DNA of 64,000 bases, taken from contig NZ_CP094459.1 of NCBI RefSeq assembly GCF_022809715.1, positions 1,798,001 through 1,862,000 of the forward strand, written 5' to 3'. This DNA comes from Burkholderia pyrrocinia (lineage in GTDB: Bacteria; Pseudomonadota; Gammaproteobacteria; Burkholderiales; Burkholderiaceae). Below the pieces are notes generated by a model. It had not been told where the DNA came from and ran no database searches. It was given only the letters and a program-made list of their open reading frames with translations. This document shows positions 27,397 to 35,484 of the stretch, piece by piece (position 1 is the stretch's first letter; each line of letters starts with the position of its first letter). Position numbers and translations under genes: made by a program.

Positions 27397-30300
27397 ATGC
27401 ATCTGCTGCGCACCACGCCGGGCGGCTTCGTCGACGATACGCAGGGCGTCGTCCGGATCGACCAGCAACCGGCCGACATCGTGATCCTGAGTTCGGCCGA
27501 CACGACGCTGTCGCTGCTCGCGAGCGTCGTGCCGCAATTGCCGGCCGGCTTCCCGAGCGTGCGGCTCGCGAACGTGACGTTCCTGCGGCAGCCGGCGTCC
27601 GTCGACTTCTATGTCGACGACGTGCTGCGCCACGCGAAGACGGTCGTGATCGATCATCTCGGCGGCGAAGCGTACTGGCCGTACGGGATCGAGCAGGCCG
27701 TGTCGCTCGCGTCGAAGCGTGCCCAGCAGCTCGCGATGTTCTCGGGCGACCTGCAGGAAGACCCGAACCTCGTCGCGAAAAGCACGGTCGCGCCCGACCT
27801 GTGCCGGCTGTGGTGGCGCTACCTGCGCGAAGGCGGCGTGCACAACGCCGAAGCGCTGCTGCGCAGCATCGCGTTCCATACGCTCGGCTTCGGCGACGAA
27901 CCCGAGCCGCCGCGCCCGTTGCCGGCGGCCGCGCTGTATCACCCGGCGCGCGACCGCGCGAGCGTCGACGACTGGCGGCCGCGCTGGACGCCGGGTGCGC
28001 CGGTCGTCGCGATCCTGTTCTATCGCGCGCACTGGCAGGCCGCGAACACGGCCGTGTTCGATGCGCTGGCCGATGCGCTCGTTCAGGAAGGGCTGAATCC
28101 GCTGCCGATCGCGGTGACGTCGCTGAAGGACGCGGTGAGCCGCGAGGTCATCACGCAGCTCTGCGACACGCACGGCGTCGCGCTCGTGCTGAACACGACC
28201 GCGTTCGCGGCCGGCGCGATCGATGCCGCCGAACCGGACGTGCTCGCCGGCGACGCGCCGGTGCTGCAGGTGATCCTGTCCGGCGGCAATCGTGACGCGT
28301 GGGTGGCCGACAACCAGGGCCTGCATGCGCGCGATATCGCGATGCATATCGCGCTACCCGAGGTCGACGGGCGCATCGTCACGCGCGCGGTGAGCTTCAA
28401 GGGGCTCGCGTATCGCTGCCCGCACACCGAGGTCGACGTCGTGCGCTACCAGCCGGATGCGGAGCGGATCGCGTTCGTCGCGGCGCTTGCGCGCGGCTGG
28501 TGCCGGCTGCGCACGCTCGACAACGCGAGCAAGCGCGTCGCGCTGATCCTCGCGAACTATCCGCAAAGCGAAGGGCGGATCGGCAACGGCGTCGGGCTCG
28601 ACACGCCGGCGTCCGCGCTGCGCGTGCTCGCGGCGCTGCGCGATGCGGGCTACGCGGTGGCCGACCTGCCGCCCGACGGCGACGCGCTGATCGCGCGGCT
28701 CACCGAAGGCGTGACCAACGACGCGGCCGTGCATGCGCTGCGTCCGGCGTTCCAGAGTTTCGCGCTGGCCGACTACGTCGCGCATTTCGCGCGGCTGCCG
28801 GTAGCCGTGCGCGATGCGCTGAATGAGCGCTGGGGCCCGCCCGAAGCCGACCCGACGCTGCGCCACGGGCGTTTCACGATCGCGGGCTGGCGCGCGGGCA
28901 ACGTGTTCGTCGGCATCCAGCCGTCGCGCTCGCGCGGCGACAACGACTACGCGAGCTACCACGACGCGGATCTGGTGCCGCCGCACGCGTATCTCGCGTT
29001 TTATTTCTGGCTGCGCGATGCGTATCGCATCGACGCGGTCATCCATCTCGGCAAGCACGGCAACCTCGAATGGCTGCCGGGCAAGAGCGTCGCGCTGTCC
29101 GACGCATGCTGGCCCGACCTGACGCTCGGGCCGCTGCCGCACCTGTATCCGTTCATCGTCAACGATCCGGGCGAGGGCAGCCAGGCGAAGCGCCGCGCGC
29201 AGGCGGTGATCGTCGATCACCTGATGCCGCCGCTCACGCGCGCGGAAAACTACGGCCCGCTGCAGGATCTCGAGCGGCAGGTCGACGAATACTACGAAGC
29301 GCTGATGGTCGATGCGCGGCGCGCGAAGCTGCTGAGGAAGACGATCCTCGCGACGATCGCCGAACACCGGCTGCACGACGAACTGAGCGTATCGCCGCCG
29401 CGCGACGCGGGCGACGAGGATGCGCTGCTGACGCGCGTCGACGCGTGGCTGTGCGAATTGAAGGAAGCGCAGATTCGCGACGGGCTGCATGTGTTCGGCG
29501 CGTCGCCGGCCGATCGCCAGCGGCGCGACACGCTGCTCGCGCTCGCACGCTTTCCGGTCGGCGACGGCAAGGAAGAGCGCGCGGGGCTGATCGGCGCGCT
29601 CGCGCGCGACCTGATGCTCGGCGACGATTTCGATCCGCTGTCAGCCGACTGGGCCGCACCGTGGGCGGGCCCGCGACCGGCGATCCTGCAGGCGCTCGAT
29701 GCATCGCCGTGGCGCCATGCGGGCGATACGCGCGAGCGGCTCGAACGGCTCGCGCAGCAATGGCTGGACGGGCTGTGCGCGGCCGTGTCGGGCGACACTC
29801 GTACCGATGCGACGCCGCCCGGCGAATGGCCGCATACGCTCGCGGTGATCGAACGCGTCCGCTCGACGCTGATGCCTGCGCTCGACGCATGCGGCGGCGA
29901 GGAAATGCGCCAGTTGCTGCGCGGGCTCGACGGCCGTTTCGTGCCGCCGGGGCCGAGCGGCTCGCCGTCGCGCGGCCGCCCCGACGTGCTGCCGACCGGC
30001 CGCAACTTCTACTCGGTCGACACGCGCGCGGTGCCGACGCAGGCGGCGTGGTCGCTCGGCCTGAAATCCGCGCAGCAGCTGATCGAGCGCCATCTGCAGG
30101 ATCACGGCGATTATCCGCGCGCGATCGGCCTGTCCGTATGGGGCACGGCGACGATGCGCACGGGCGGCGACGACATCGCGCAGGCGTTCGCGCTGCTCGG
30201 CGTGCGGCCGAAATGGGCGCATGGCAGCCATCGCGTGACCGATTTCGAGATCCTGCCGATCGAGATCTTCGACCGGCCGCGCATCGACGTGACGCTGCGC

Positions 30301-31206
30301 GTCTCGGGCTTCTTCCGCGACGCGTTCCCGAACCTGATGCACCTGTTCGACGCGGCCGTGCAGGCCGTCGCCGAACTCGACGAGCCCGAGGAACTGAACC
30401 CGGTCCGCGCGCGCATCGAGCGCGAACGCGCGAAATGGATCGCGCAGGGCGTGGCGCCCGACGAAGCGCGGCGCCGCGCCGGCTGGCGCGTGTTCGGCGC
30501 GCGGCCGGGCAGCTACGGCGCGGGCCTGCAGGACCTGATCGACCAGCGCCGCTGGCAGACCGACGCCGATCTCGCCGATGCGTATCGCCAGTGGGGCGGG
30601 CATGCGTACGCGCAGAACAGCGCGGGCGACGCCGCACCCGACGTGTTCGGCGAGCGGCTGGCGACGATCGACGTCGTCGTGCAGAACCAGGACAGCCGCG
30701 AGCACGACATCCTCGATTCGAACGACTACTACCAGTTCCAGGGCGGGATGACGGCGGCCGTGCGGCACCTGTCCGGGCAGCAGCCGAGCATCTACCACGG
30801 CGACCACGCGAACCCGGTCGCGCCGAAGATGCGCACGCTGCGCGAGGAGATCGCGCGCGTGATCCGCTCGCGCGTCGTCAACCCGAAATGGCTCGACGGT
30901 GTGAAGCGCCACGGCTACAAGGGCGCGGCGGAAATGGCCGCGACCGTCGACTACCTGTACGGCTATGACGCGACCGCGCGCGTGCTGTCCGACCACCAGT
31001 ACGCACTCGTCGCCGACGCATACTTGTTCGACGACGACACGCGCGCGTTCCTCGAACGGCACAACCCGAAGGCGCTGCACGGCATCTGCGAACGCTTCGT
31101 CGAGGCGATGCAGCGCGGCCTGTGGCAGCAGCCGGACGATTATCGCGAGCGGATCGAAGCGGTCTGGCTCGAAAGCGAACAACTCCAGGAAGGAGGACGG
31201 CGATGA
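27397..31206 (+). CDS. cobN: Cobaltochelatase large subunit CobN
   Basis: 1269-residue, H-type chelatase subunit that binds hydrogenobyrinic acid a,c-diamide and inserts cobalt with ATP hydrolysed by AAA+ partners. The conserved LGKHGNLEWLPGK block lies near residue 550 and the NDPGEGSQAKRR block near 588; QNQDSREHDILDSNDYYQ near 1098 is also family-typical. Length matches CobN. The stop overlaps the chlI-type gene by 4 bp. CobS and CobT are absent from the window, and the following ChlI/VWA genes presumably play their role. Confidence 0.95.
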   Translation: MHLLRTTPGGFVDDTQGVVRIDQQPADIVILSSADTTLSLLASVVPQLPAGFPSVRLANVTFLRQPASVDFYVDDVLRHAKTVVIDHLGGEAYWPYGIEQAVSLASKRAQQLAMFSGDLQEDPNLVAKSTVAPDLCRLWWRYLREGGVHNAEALLRSIAFHTLGFGDEPEPPRPLPAAALYHPARDRASVDDWRPRWTPGAPVVAILFYRAHWQAANTAVFDALADALVQEGLNPLPIAVTSLKDAVSREVITQLCDTHGVALVLNTTAFAAGAIDAAEPDVLAGDAPVLQVILSGGNRDAWVADNQGLHARDIAMHIALPEVDGRIVTRAVSFKGLAYRCPHTEVDVVRYQPDAERIAFVAALARGWCRLRTLDNASKRVALILANYPQSEGRIGNGVGLDTPASALRVLAALRDAGYAVADLPPDGDALIARLTEGVTNDAAVHALRPAFQSFALADYVAHFARLPVAVRDALNERWGPPEADPTLRHGRFTIAGWRAGNVFVGIQPSRSRGDNDYASYHDADLVPPHAYLAFYFWLRDAYRIDAVIHLGKHGNLEWLPGKSVALSDACWPDLTLGPLPHLYPFIVNDPGEGSQAKRRAQAVIVDHLMPPLTRAENYGPLQDLERQVDEYYEALMVDARRAKLLRKTILATIAEHRLHDELSVSPPRDAGDEDALLTRVDAWLCELKEAQIRDGLHVFGASPADRQRRDTLLALARFPVGDGKEERAGLIGALARDLMLGDDFDPLSADWAAPWAGPRPAILQALDASPWRHAGDTRERLERLAQQWLDGLCAAVSGDTRTDATPPGEWPHTLAVIERVRSTLMPALDACGGEEMRQLLRGLDGRFVPPGPSGSPSRGRPDVLPTGRNFYSVDTRAVPTQAAWSLGLKSAQQLIERHLQDHGDYPRAIGLSVWGTATMRTGGDDIAQAFALLGVRPKWAHGSHRVTDFEILPIEIFDRPRIDVTLRVSGFFRDAFPNLMHLFDAAVQAVAELDEPEELNPVRARIERERAKWIAQGVAPDEARRRAGWRVFGARPGSYGAGLQDLIDQRRWQTDADLADAYRQWGGHAYAQNSAGDAAPDVFGERLATIDVVVQNQDSREHDILDSNDYYQFQGGMTAAVRHLSGQQPSIYHGDHANPVAPKMRTLREEIARVIRSRVVNPKWLDGVKRHGYKGAAEMAATVDYLYGYDATARVLSDHQYALVADAYLFDDDTRAFLERHNPKALHGICERFVEAMQRGLWQQPDDYRERIEAVWLESEQLQEGGRR

Positions 31207-32288
31207 CCGATCCGACGCTGCACCGCGCGCGCGCGGTCTTTCCGTTTGCGGCGCTCGTCGCGCAGGATGCATTGCAGCAGGCGCTGCTGCTCGCCGCGAT
31301 CGATCCGTCGCTCGGCGGCGTGCTGGTGAGCGGGCCGCGCGGCACCGCGAAATCGACCGCCGCGCGCGGCCTCGCGGAGCTGCTGCCCGAAGGGCAGTTC
31401 GTCACGCTGCCGCTGTCGGCGAGCGACGAACAGGTGACCGGCACGCTCGATCTCGCACATGCGCTGGCCGAAAACGGCGTGCGCTTCAGGCCGGGCCTGC
31501 TGGCGCGCGCGCATCTCGGCGTGCTGTATGTCGACGAAGTGAACCTGCTCGCCGACGGGCTCGTCGATACGCTGCTCGACGTCGCCGCGAGCGGCGTGAA
31601 CATCGTCGAGCGCGATGGCGTATCGCACGCGCATGACGCGCGCTTCGTGCTGGTCGGCACGATGAATCCCGAGGAAGGCGAACTGCGTCCGCAGTTGCTC
31701 GACCGCTTCGGGCTGATGGTCGAGATCGAGAACTGCTTCGATGCCGCGCAGCGCGAGCGGATCGTGAAGGCGCGGCTTGCATTCGATCTCGATCCGGATG
31801 CGTTCCGTGCTCGTCATGCAGCCGCGCAGCGCGAACTCGGCGACCGGATTCATGCGGCGCGAGCGCGGCTGGCGAGGCTCGATTTCGACGATGCGGTACA
31901 TGCGCGCGTCAGTGCGCTGTGCATCGACGCGGCCGTCGACGGGCTGCGCGCCGATCTCGTGATGCTGCGCGCCGCGCGCGCACTCGCCGCGCTGGAACGG
32001 GCCGATGCGGTGACGGTGTCGCATGTGGAGCGTGTGGCCGAAGCGGTGCTGCGGCACCGGCGCCACGCGGGTGCGCCGTCATCTTCCGGCGCGTCGCAGC
32101 CGGACCGCGAACGTGACGAACGTGACGATCGCTCGCCGCCGGATGCGCGCCAGCGGCCGGAGAACCAATCGGGAGCGACGAAGAACGACACCGCAGCATC
32201 GCAGGGCGACTGGGGCTATCTGCCGCCCGAACCCGCCGGGCTGCGCGACGTGAAAAGCGTCGTGCCGCTGCCGCTAAAAAAACGCTGA
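31203..32288 (+). CDS. ChlI/BchI-like AAA+ chelatase subunit
   Basis: 361-residue AAA+ ATPase expected to power cobalt insertion with CobN. Walker A GPRGTAKST near 44-52, Walker B VLYVDEVNLL near 107-116, sensor GTMNPEEGELRPQLLDRFG near 155, then an Arg/Asp/Pro-rich low-complexity tail of the kind that links AAA+ and VWA domains in ChlD. Start overlaps the cobN stop (ATGA). The last codons are CTA AAA AAA CGC TGA; the A7 run plus the hairpin just downstream suggest that some ribosomes slip -1 and continue into the VWA gene to give a ChlD-like protein of about 587 residues. Confidence 0.9.
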   Translation: MTDPTLHRARAVFPFAALVAQDALQQALLLAAIDPSLGGVLVSGPRGTAKSTAARGLAELLPEGQFVTLPLSASDEQVTGTLDLAHALAENGVRFRPGLLARAHLGVLYVDEVNLLADGLVDTLLDVAASGVNIVERDGVSHAHDARFVLVGTMNPEEGELRPQLLDRFGLMVEIENCFDAAQRERIVKARLAFDLDPDAFRARHAAAQRELGDRIHAARARLARLDFDDAVHARVSALCIDAAVDGLRADLVMLRAARALAALERADAVTVSHVERVAEAVLRHRRHAGAPSSSGASQPDRERDERDDRSPPDARQRPENQSGATKNDTAASQGDWGYLPPEPAGLRDVKSVVPLPLKKR

Positions 32289-32336
32289 GCCATCGAGTCG
32301 GCGCCGCCGCGAACGCCGTTCGCGGTCCTCGATGGC
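32276..32336 (+). promoter_or_regulatory. Putative -1 programmed ribosomal frameshift element
   Basis: Slippery heptamer A-AAA-AAA (32276-32282) in the zero frame of the ChlI-like gene, a 6-nt spacer containing the zero-frame stop, then a two-part stem: a 9-bp outer stem (32289-32297 with 32328-32336) and an 8-bp inner stem (32307-32314 with 32318-32325, 3-nt loop). Spacing and order are canonical for -1 frameshifting. The -1 frame stays open from the slip site through all 25 codons to the VWA gene start and onward. Confidence 0.75.
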
Positions 32337-32356
32337 AATCAGGCGCAGCCGCGCGC

Positions 32357-32965
32357 GTGCCGGGCACGGCGCGCGCCGGCACGGCCGTTGCGTGGCCGGC
32401 GACGCTCGCCGCGAAACGCGGCGATGCGCTGCACCTCGGCCATCTGCGCTTCCGGAAACGGGCCGGCACGCCGCACGCGCTGCATTGCTTCGTGCTCGAC
32501 TGTTCGGCGTCGATGCTGTCGCACGACCGGCTCGCGCTGGCGAAGGGGCTGATCGTCGCGTATTTCGATCGCGCGGCGCGCGACCGTGTCGAGACCGCGC
32601 TGATTTGCTTCGGCGGCAACGGCGCCGCGCGGCGCTTCGGCCCGGCCGTGCCGCGCTGGTGGAACGCGCGCTGGCTCGAACCGGTCGACGGCGGCGGCGG
32701 CACGCCGCTCGCGGACGGCATCGCGGCCGCCGCGCAGTTGCTCGCGCGCGATGCGCGGCGCGAGCCCGGCAAGCAGCGCTGGCTGTGGGTGCTGTCCGAC
32801 GGCCGCACGCGCGAAGCGCCGGCGAAACCCGCGGCGGCCGATCATGTCGTGTTCGTCGACTTCGACGACGCGGCCGTGCGGATCGGGCAGGGCGTGCGGC
32901 TCGCTGCTGCGTGGGGCGCGCAGTGGGTGACGGTCGATGCGCTTTGTACGGACCTTGCGGGTTGA
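32357..32965 (+). CDS. VWA-domain (ChlD/CobT-like) chelatase partner, probable frameshift extension of the ChlI-like gene
   Basis: 202 residues from GTG 32357, with an intact MIDAS metal site: DCSAS (D48, S50, S52), Thr116 in GGGTPLAD and Asp148 in SDGR. The preceding ATLAAKRGDALHLGHLRFRKR resembles the ChlD segment just before its VWA domain. No convincing ribosome site precedes the GTG, and the frame is open back to the A7 run at the end of the ChlI-like gene in the -1 register, so the protein is probably made mainly as a fusion. In chelatases the VWA subunit bridges the AAA+ ring and the large subunit. Confidence 0.8.
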   Translation: MPGTARAGTAVAWPATLAAKRGDALHLGHLRFRKRAGTPHALHCFVLDCSASMLSHDRLALAKGLIVAYFDRAARDRVETALICFGGNGAARRFGPAVPRWWNARWLEPVDGGGGTPLADGIAAAAQLLARDARREPGKQRWLWVLSDGRTREAPAKPAAADHVVFVDFDDAAVRIGQGVRLAAAWGAQWVTVDALCTDLAG

Positions 32966-33020
32966 GCGGGCCTCGCGGACCTTGCAGCTCTCACGGACCT
33001 AGCTGATCTAGCGGGCCGAG
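32949..33020 (+). repeat. Eight degenerate 9-bp tandem repeats across the VWA gene stop
   Basis: Units begin at 32949, 32958, 32967, 32976, 32985, 32994, 33003 and 33012, close to CGGACCTNG or CGGGCCTNG. The VWA stop codon lies inside the second unit, so the array spans the end of the gene and the start of the intergenic space. Confidence 0.65.
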
Positions 33021-33093
33021 TGACGGCCGCAAGGCCACGGCCGACGGTGCGATATGATCGCCGCTTCTGCTTCTCCCCATTGGAAAACCCGCC

Positions 33094-33546
33094 ATGCAAG
33101 TACTGGTCGATGCCGACGCGTGTCCCGCCGTCATCAAGGACATGCTGTTTCGCGCCGCGCGTCGTGCCGAAATCCGCGTGACGCTGGTCGCGAACCAGTT
33201 TCTGCGCACGCCGCCGTCGCCGTTCATCAAGGCGGTGCAGGTGCCGGCCGGCTTCGACGTGGCTGACGCGCGCATCGTCGAGCTGGCCGAGGCCGGCGAC
33301 CTCGTGATCACCGCCGACATCCCGCTGGCCGCCGCCGTGCTCGACAAGGGCGCGCATGCGCTCGACCCGCGCGGCAACTGGTTCAGCCGCGAGAACATCG
33401 AGGAACGCCTGTCGACGCGCGCGATGATGGAGCAGTTGCGCAGCACGGGCATCGACACGGGCGGGCCCGCGCCGTTCAGCGCGCGTGACGGCAAGACGTT
33501 CGCATCGCAGCTCGACCGGTTCCTGGCGCGATACGGCAAGCCGTAA
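33094..33546 (+). CDS. YaiI/YqxD (UPF0178) family protein
   Basis: 150-residue member of the UPF0178 family, recognisable from the N terminus VLVDADACPAVIKD with conserved Asp residues, then VTLVANQ, and ITADIPLAAAVLDKGAHALDPRG. The fold resembles PIN/NYN nucleases, so an RNA-processing role has been suggested for the family, but the function is unknown. Complete, single gene; GGAAAA lies 8 bp before the ATG. Confidence 0.9.
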   Translation: MQVLVDADACPAVIKDMLFRAARRAEIRVTLVANQFLRTPPSPFIKAVQVPAGFDVADARIVELAEAGDLVITADIPLAAAVLDKGAHALDPRGNWFSRENIEERLSTRAMMEQLRSTGIDTGGPAPFSARDGKTFASQLDRFLARYGKP

Positions 33547-33718
33547 GGCCGCGTTTCGGCGGCCACGCGCGATCGATCGTTCCGCATACGGAAACGCTCG
33601 TACGCGCCATGCGGCAATGCGTCGAATCCGCATCGGCTCGTGTGCGCCGCCCAGGCCGGAATGCAGGTTTGCGCTGACGCTGCTATCGTGGCGCGAACCA
33701 CTACACAGGAGCTCGCAC

Positions 33719-34291
33719 GTGTCGCCGACCCAACTTCTCGTTCCGACGTTTACCCAGATGCTGCGCGCGCAGTCCGCGTGGCTCGACAAGGCTGTCGCAC
33801 ACCGGCAGGCCGCGGGCGACGAGCCCGACGCGGCGATGACGCTGAAGCTGGCAGCCGACATGTATCCGCTCGCCGCACAGGTGCGCTTCTCATGCTTCCA
33901 GGCGATGGAGCCGGTCTACCGGCTGCGCGGCGAGCCGCTGCCGGCCGCGCTGCTGGCATTGCGCGAAGCCGGATGGAATGCGGATGCGCAGCCCGGCTCG
34001 CTGAGCGACGCGCAGGCGATCATCGCGGGCACGCTCGCGTTTCTCGGCGAACTCGCGCCGGATGCGCTCGATGGCGGCGCCGCGCTGCCGATCGCGCTCG
34101 AGCTGCCCAACGGCGTCGCGTTCGACATGACGGGCGAACAATACGCGCGCGACTGGGCGCTGCCGCAGTTCTACTTCCATGCGATCGCCGCGTACGCGAT
34201 CCTGCGCCGTCACGGCGTCGAACTCGGCAAGGCCGACTACGTGCCGCACATGCTCGCGTACGTGCGGCCCGGCACGATTCCGCAAGGGTGA
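33719..34291 (+). CDS. DUF1993-family protein
   Basis: 190-residue soluble protein, probably helical, resembling the DUF1993 family (N terminus LLVPTFTQMLRAQSAWLDKAVAHR, a central FSCFQAMEPVYRLRGEPLPA and C-terminal FYFHAIAAYAILRRHGVELGKADY). DUF1993 proteins share the DinB-like four-helix layout; biochemical role unknown. Start is GTG 33719 with AGGAG 7 bp upstream. No operon partner in either direction. Confidence 0.82.
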   Translation: MSPTQLLVPTFTQMLRAQSAWLDKAVAHRQAAGDEPDAAMTLKLAADMYPLAAQVRFSCFQAMEPVYRLRGEPLPAALLALREAGWNADAQPGSLSDAQAIIAGTLAFLGELAPDALDGGAALPIALELPNGVAFDMTGEQYARDWALPQFYFHAIAAYAILRRHGVELGKADYVPHMLAYVRPGTIPQG

Positions 34292-34380
34292 GTGGTGAGC
34301 GGGCAAGCAGGCTCGTCGCGCTGCTCGAACGCAAGGCCGGCCCGTTCCTGCGCGCGTGACCGGCGCAGGCGGCATCGATA

Positions 34381-34803
34381 TCAGCGCAGCGGGCCGTTCG
34401 CGATTGCCGAGAAGCAGTCGAGGCGCAGCAGTTCGACGATCTTGCGCGTCGGCACGCTCGCATGGAGCGTGTCGAGCCGGTCGACGGTGAACCACTTGCA
34501 GCGGGCGATCTCGTTGCTCGCGCGCGGCGTCAGGTGCGCGGGCACGTCGGCCACGAACACGTGATGCAGCTTCGTCAGCCCGCCGAACTGCACCGCGTAG
34601 TCGAGCGCAAGCCCCTCCAGCCGCGTTTCCTCGGCGAGCTCCCGCTGCGCAGCTTCGAGCGGCGTCTCGCCGCGCCGGATCGTGCCGCCCGGCAGCGACC
34701 AGCGCGACGCGGTGCGGGCGACCAGCAGCACGCTGCTGCGCTGGCGGCACACGATCGTGGCTCTTTCCTTGATGACGGCGAGAATGTCCGGCCCGGTACT
34801 CAT
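34381..34803 (-). CDS. Nudix hydrolase
   Basis: 140-residue Nudix-fold hydrolase that would cleave a nucleoside diphosphate linked to another group. The Nudix box begins GGTIRRGETPLEAAQ and continues RELAEET near residues 41-65, with the catalytic Glu pair present and Arg where the consensus has Gly after EExx. Start at MSTGPDIL; the frame upstream is open but shows no ribosome site. Substrate cannot be assigned. Confidence 0.88.
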   Translation of the reverse strand: MSTGPDILAVIKERATIVCRQRSSVLLVARTASRWSLPGGTIRRGETPLEAAQRELAEETRLEGLALDYAVQFGGLTKLHHVFVADVPAHLTPRASNEIARCKWFTVDRLDTLHASVPTRKIVELLRLDCFSAIANGPLR

Positions 34804-34952
34804 GTTCGGCAAAACAGGTGCTGAATCGTGGAGAAAATGCGCGTCGGCGGTTCGTTGTCCGGCCGCGGGCCGCGACGGCATGCAGGCAGCCGCAGCGATC
34901 TTACCGGCCGTTCGTGACAGTTCCGTGCATGGCGTCGCGCCGCTGAGCCGTG

Positions 34953-35210
34953 TCATGCGTGCGTGTAGATCCCGCTGCGCGTCGGCTTCACGTGGCGCGA
35001 ACGGCGGCGCTGGTGAACGGCGCGCCGGTGATGGGGCGGCACCGTCACGTGCCGGCGCGCGGGCGCGGGCCGTGCGGTCGGCGCGGCGGCCTGCGGTGCC
35101 GCGGCCGGCATCTGCGTCTGTCCTTCGCCGAAATTGAATGTCCGGGTTTGCGCGTGTCCGACGCCCAGCGTCGACGCCAGCATGAAGGCCGCCAGCAGGA
35201 TCCGTTTCAT
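34953..35210 (-). CDS. Small secreted basic protein of unknown function
   Basis: 85 residues: cleavable signal peptide MKRILLAAFMLASTLGVGHA-Q, then an Ala/Pro-rich linker and a strongly basic C terminus rich in Arg and His (HVTVPPHHRR, HQRRRSRH). Good ribosome site AAGGCGG before the ATG. Probably periplasmic or exported; no recognised domain. The His/Arg tail could bind metal or polyanions, but that is speculation. Confidence 0.65.
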   Translation of the reverse strand: MKRILLAAFMLASTLGVGHAQTRTFNFGEGQTQMPAAAPQAAAPTARPAPARRHVTVPPHHRRAVHQRRRSRHVKPTRSGIYTHA

Positions 35211-35353
35211 GAATATTCCGCCTTGCTTTTTGAGATGAAGGTTGCCCGCCAGCTTAACGAAGGGCGGGGTGGTGCCGCAACCGGCGCGGCTTCGGTGTCG
35301 TCTCCAGTTGCGCCCGGCGGCGTTGTCCGCGCTTCCGCCGAGTGCATCCGGGC

Positions 35354-35403
35354 TTGACAACATAATTCCTGAGTGTGAATATAAATTCACATACAAGAAT
35401 TAT
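35354..35403 (+). promoter_or_regulatory. Promoter/operator of the CoA-transferase operon with nested palindromes
   Basis: TTGACA (35354-35359) is followed by a perfectly symmetric nested element: outer arms ATAATTC (35362-35368) and GAATTAT (35397-35403), equal 5-bp spacers, inner arms TGTGAAT (35374-35380) and ATTCACA (35385-35391) around ATAA. A -10 is likely within GAATATAAA. The AT-rich 42-bp dyad suits a dimer-of-dimers regulator; the IclR-family gene at the end of the operon is the obvious candidate. Confidence 0.65.
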
Positions 35404-35484
35404 TTGCCGAATCCGGAAAGTCGCGCCGCAGGCGCCGGCCGCCGGAACCGGCAGTCCGATCAACCGGAACCAGGAGCGAGACGC

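Noticed and set aside
32289..32336. Stem-loop after the ChlI-like gene taken as a terminator
   Set aside because: On the + strand no T tract follows and the next gene continues the pathway. On the minus strand a T7 follows, but there is no minus-strand gene to terminate. The frameshift reading explains slip site, spacer and open frame together.
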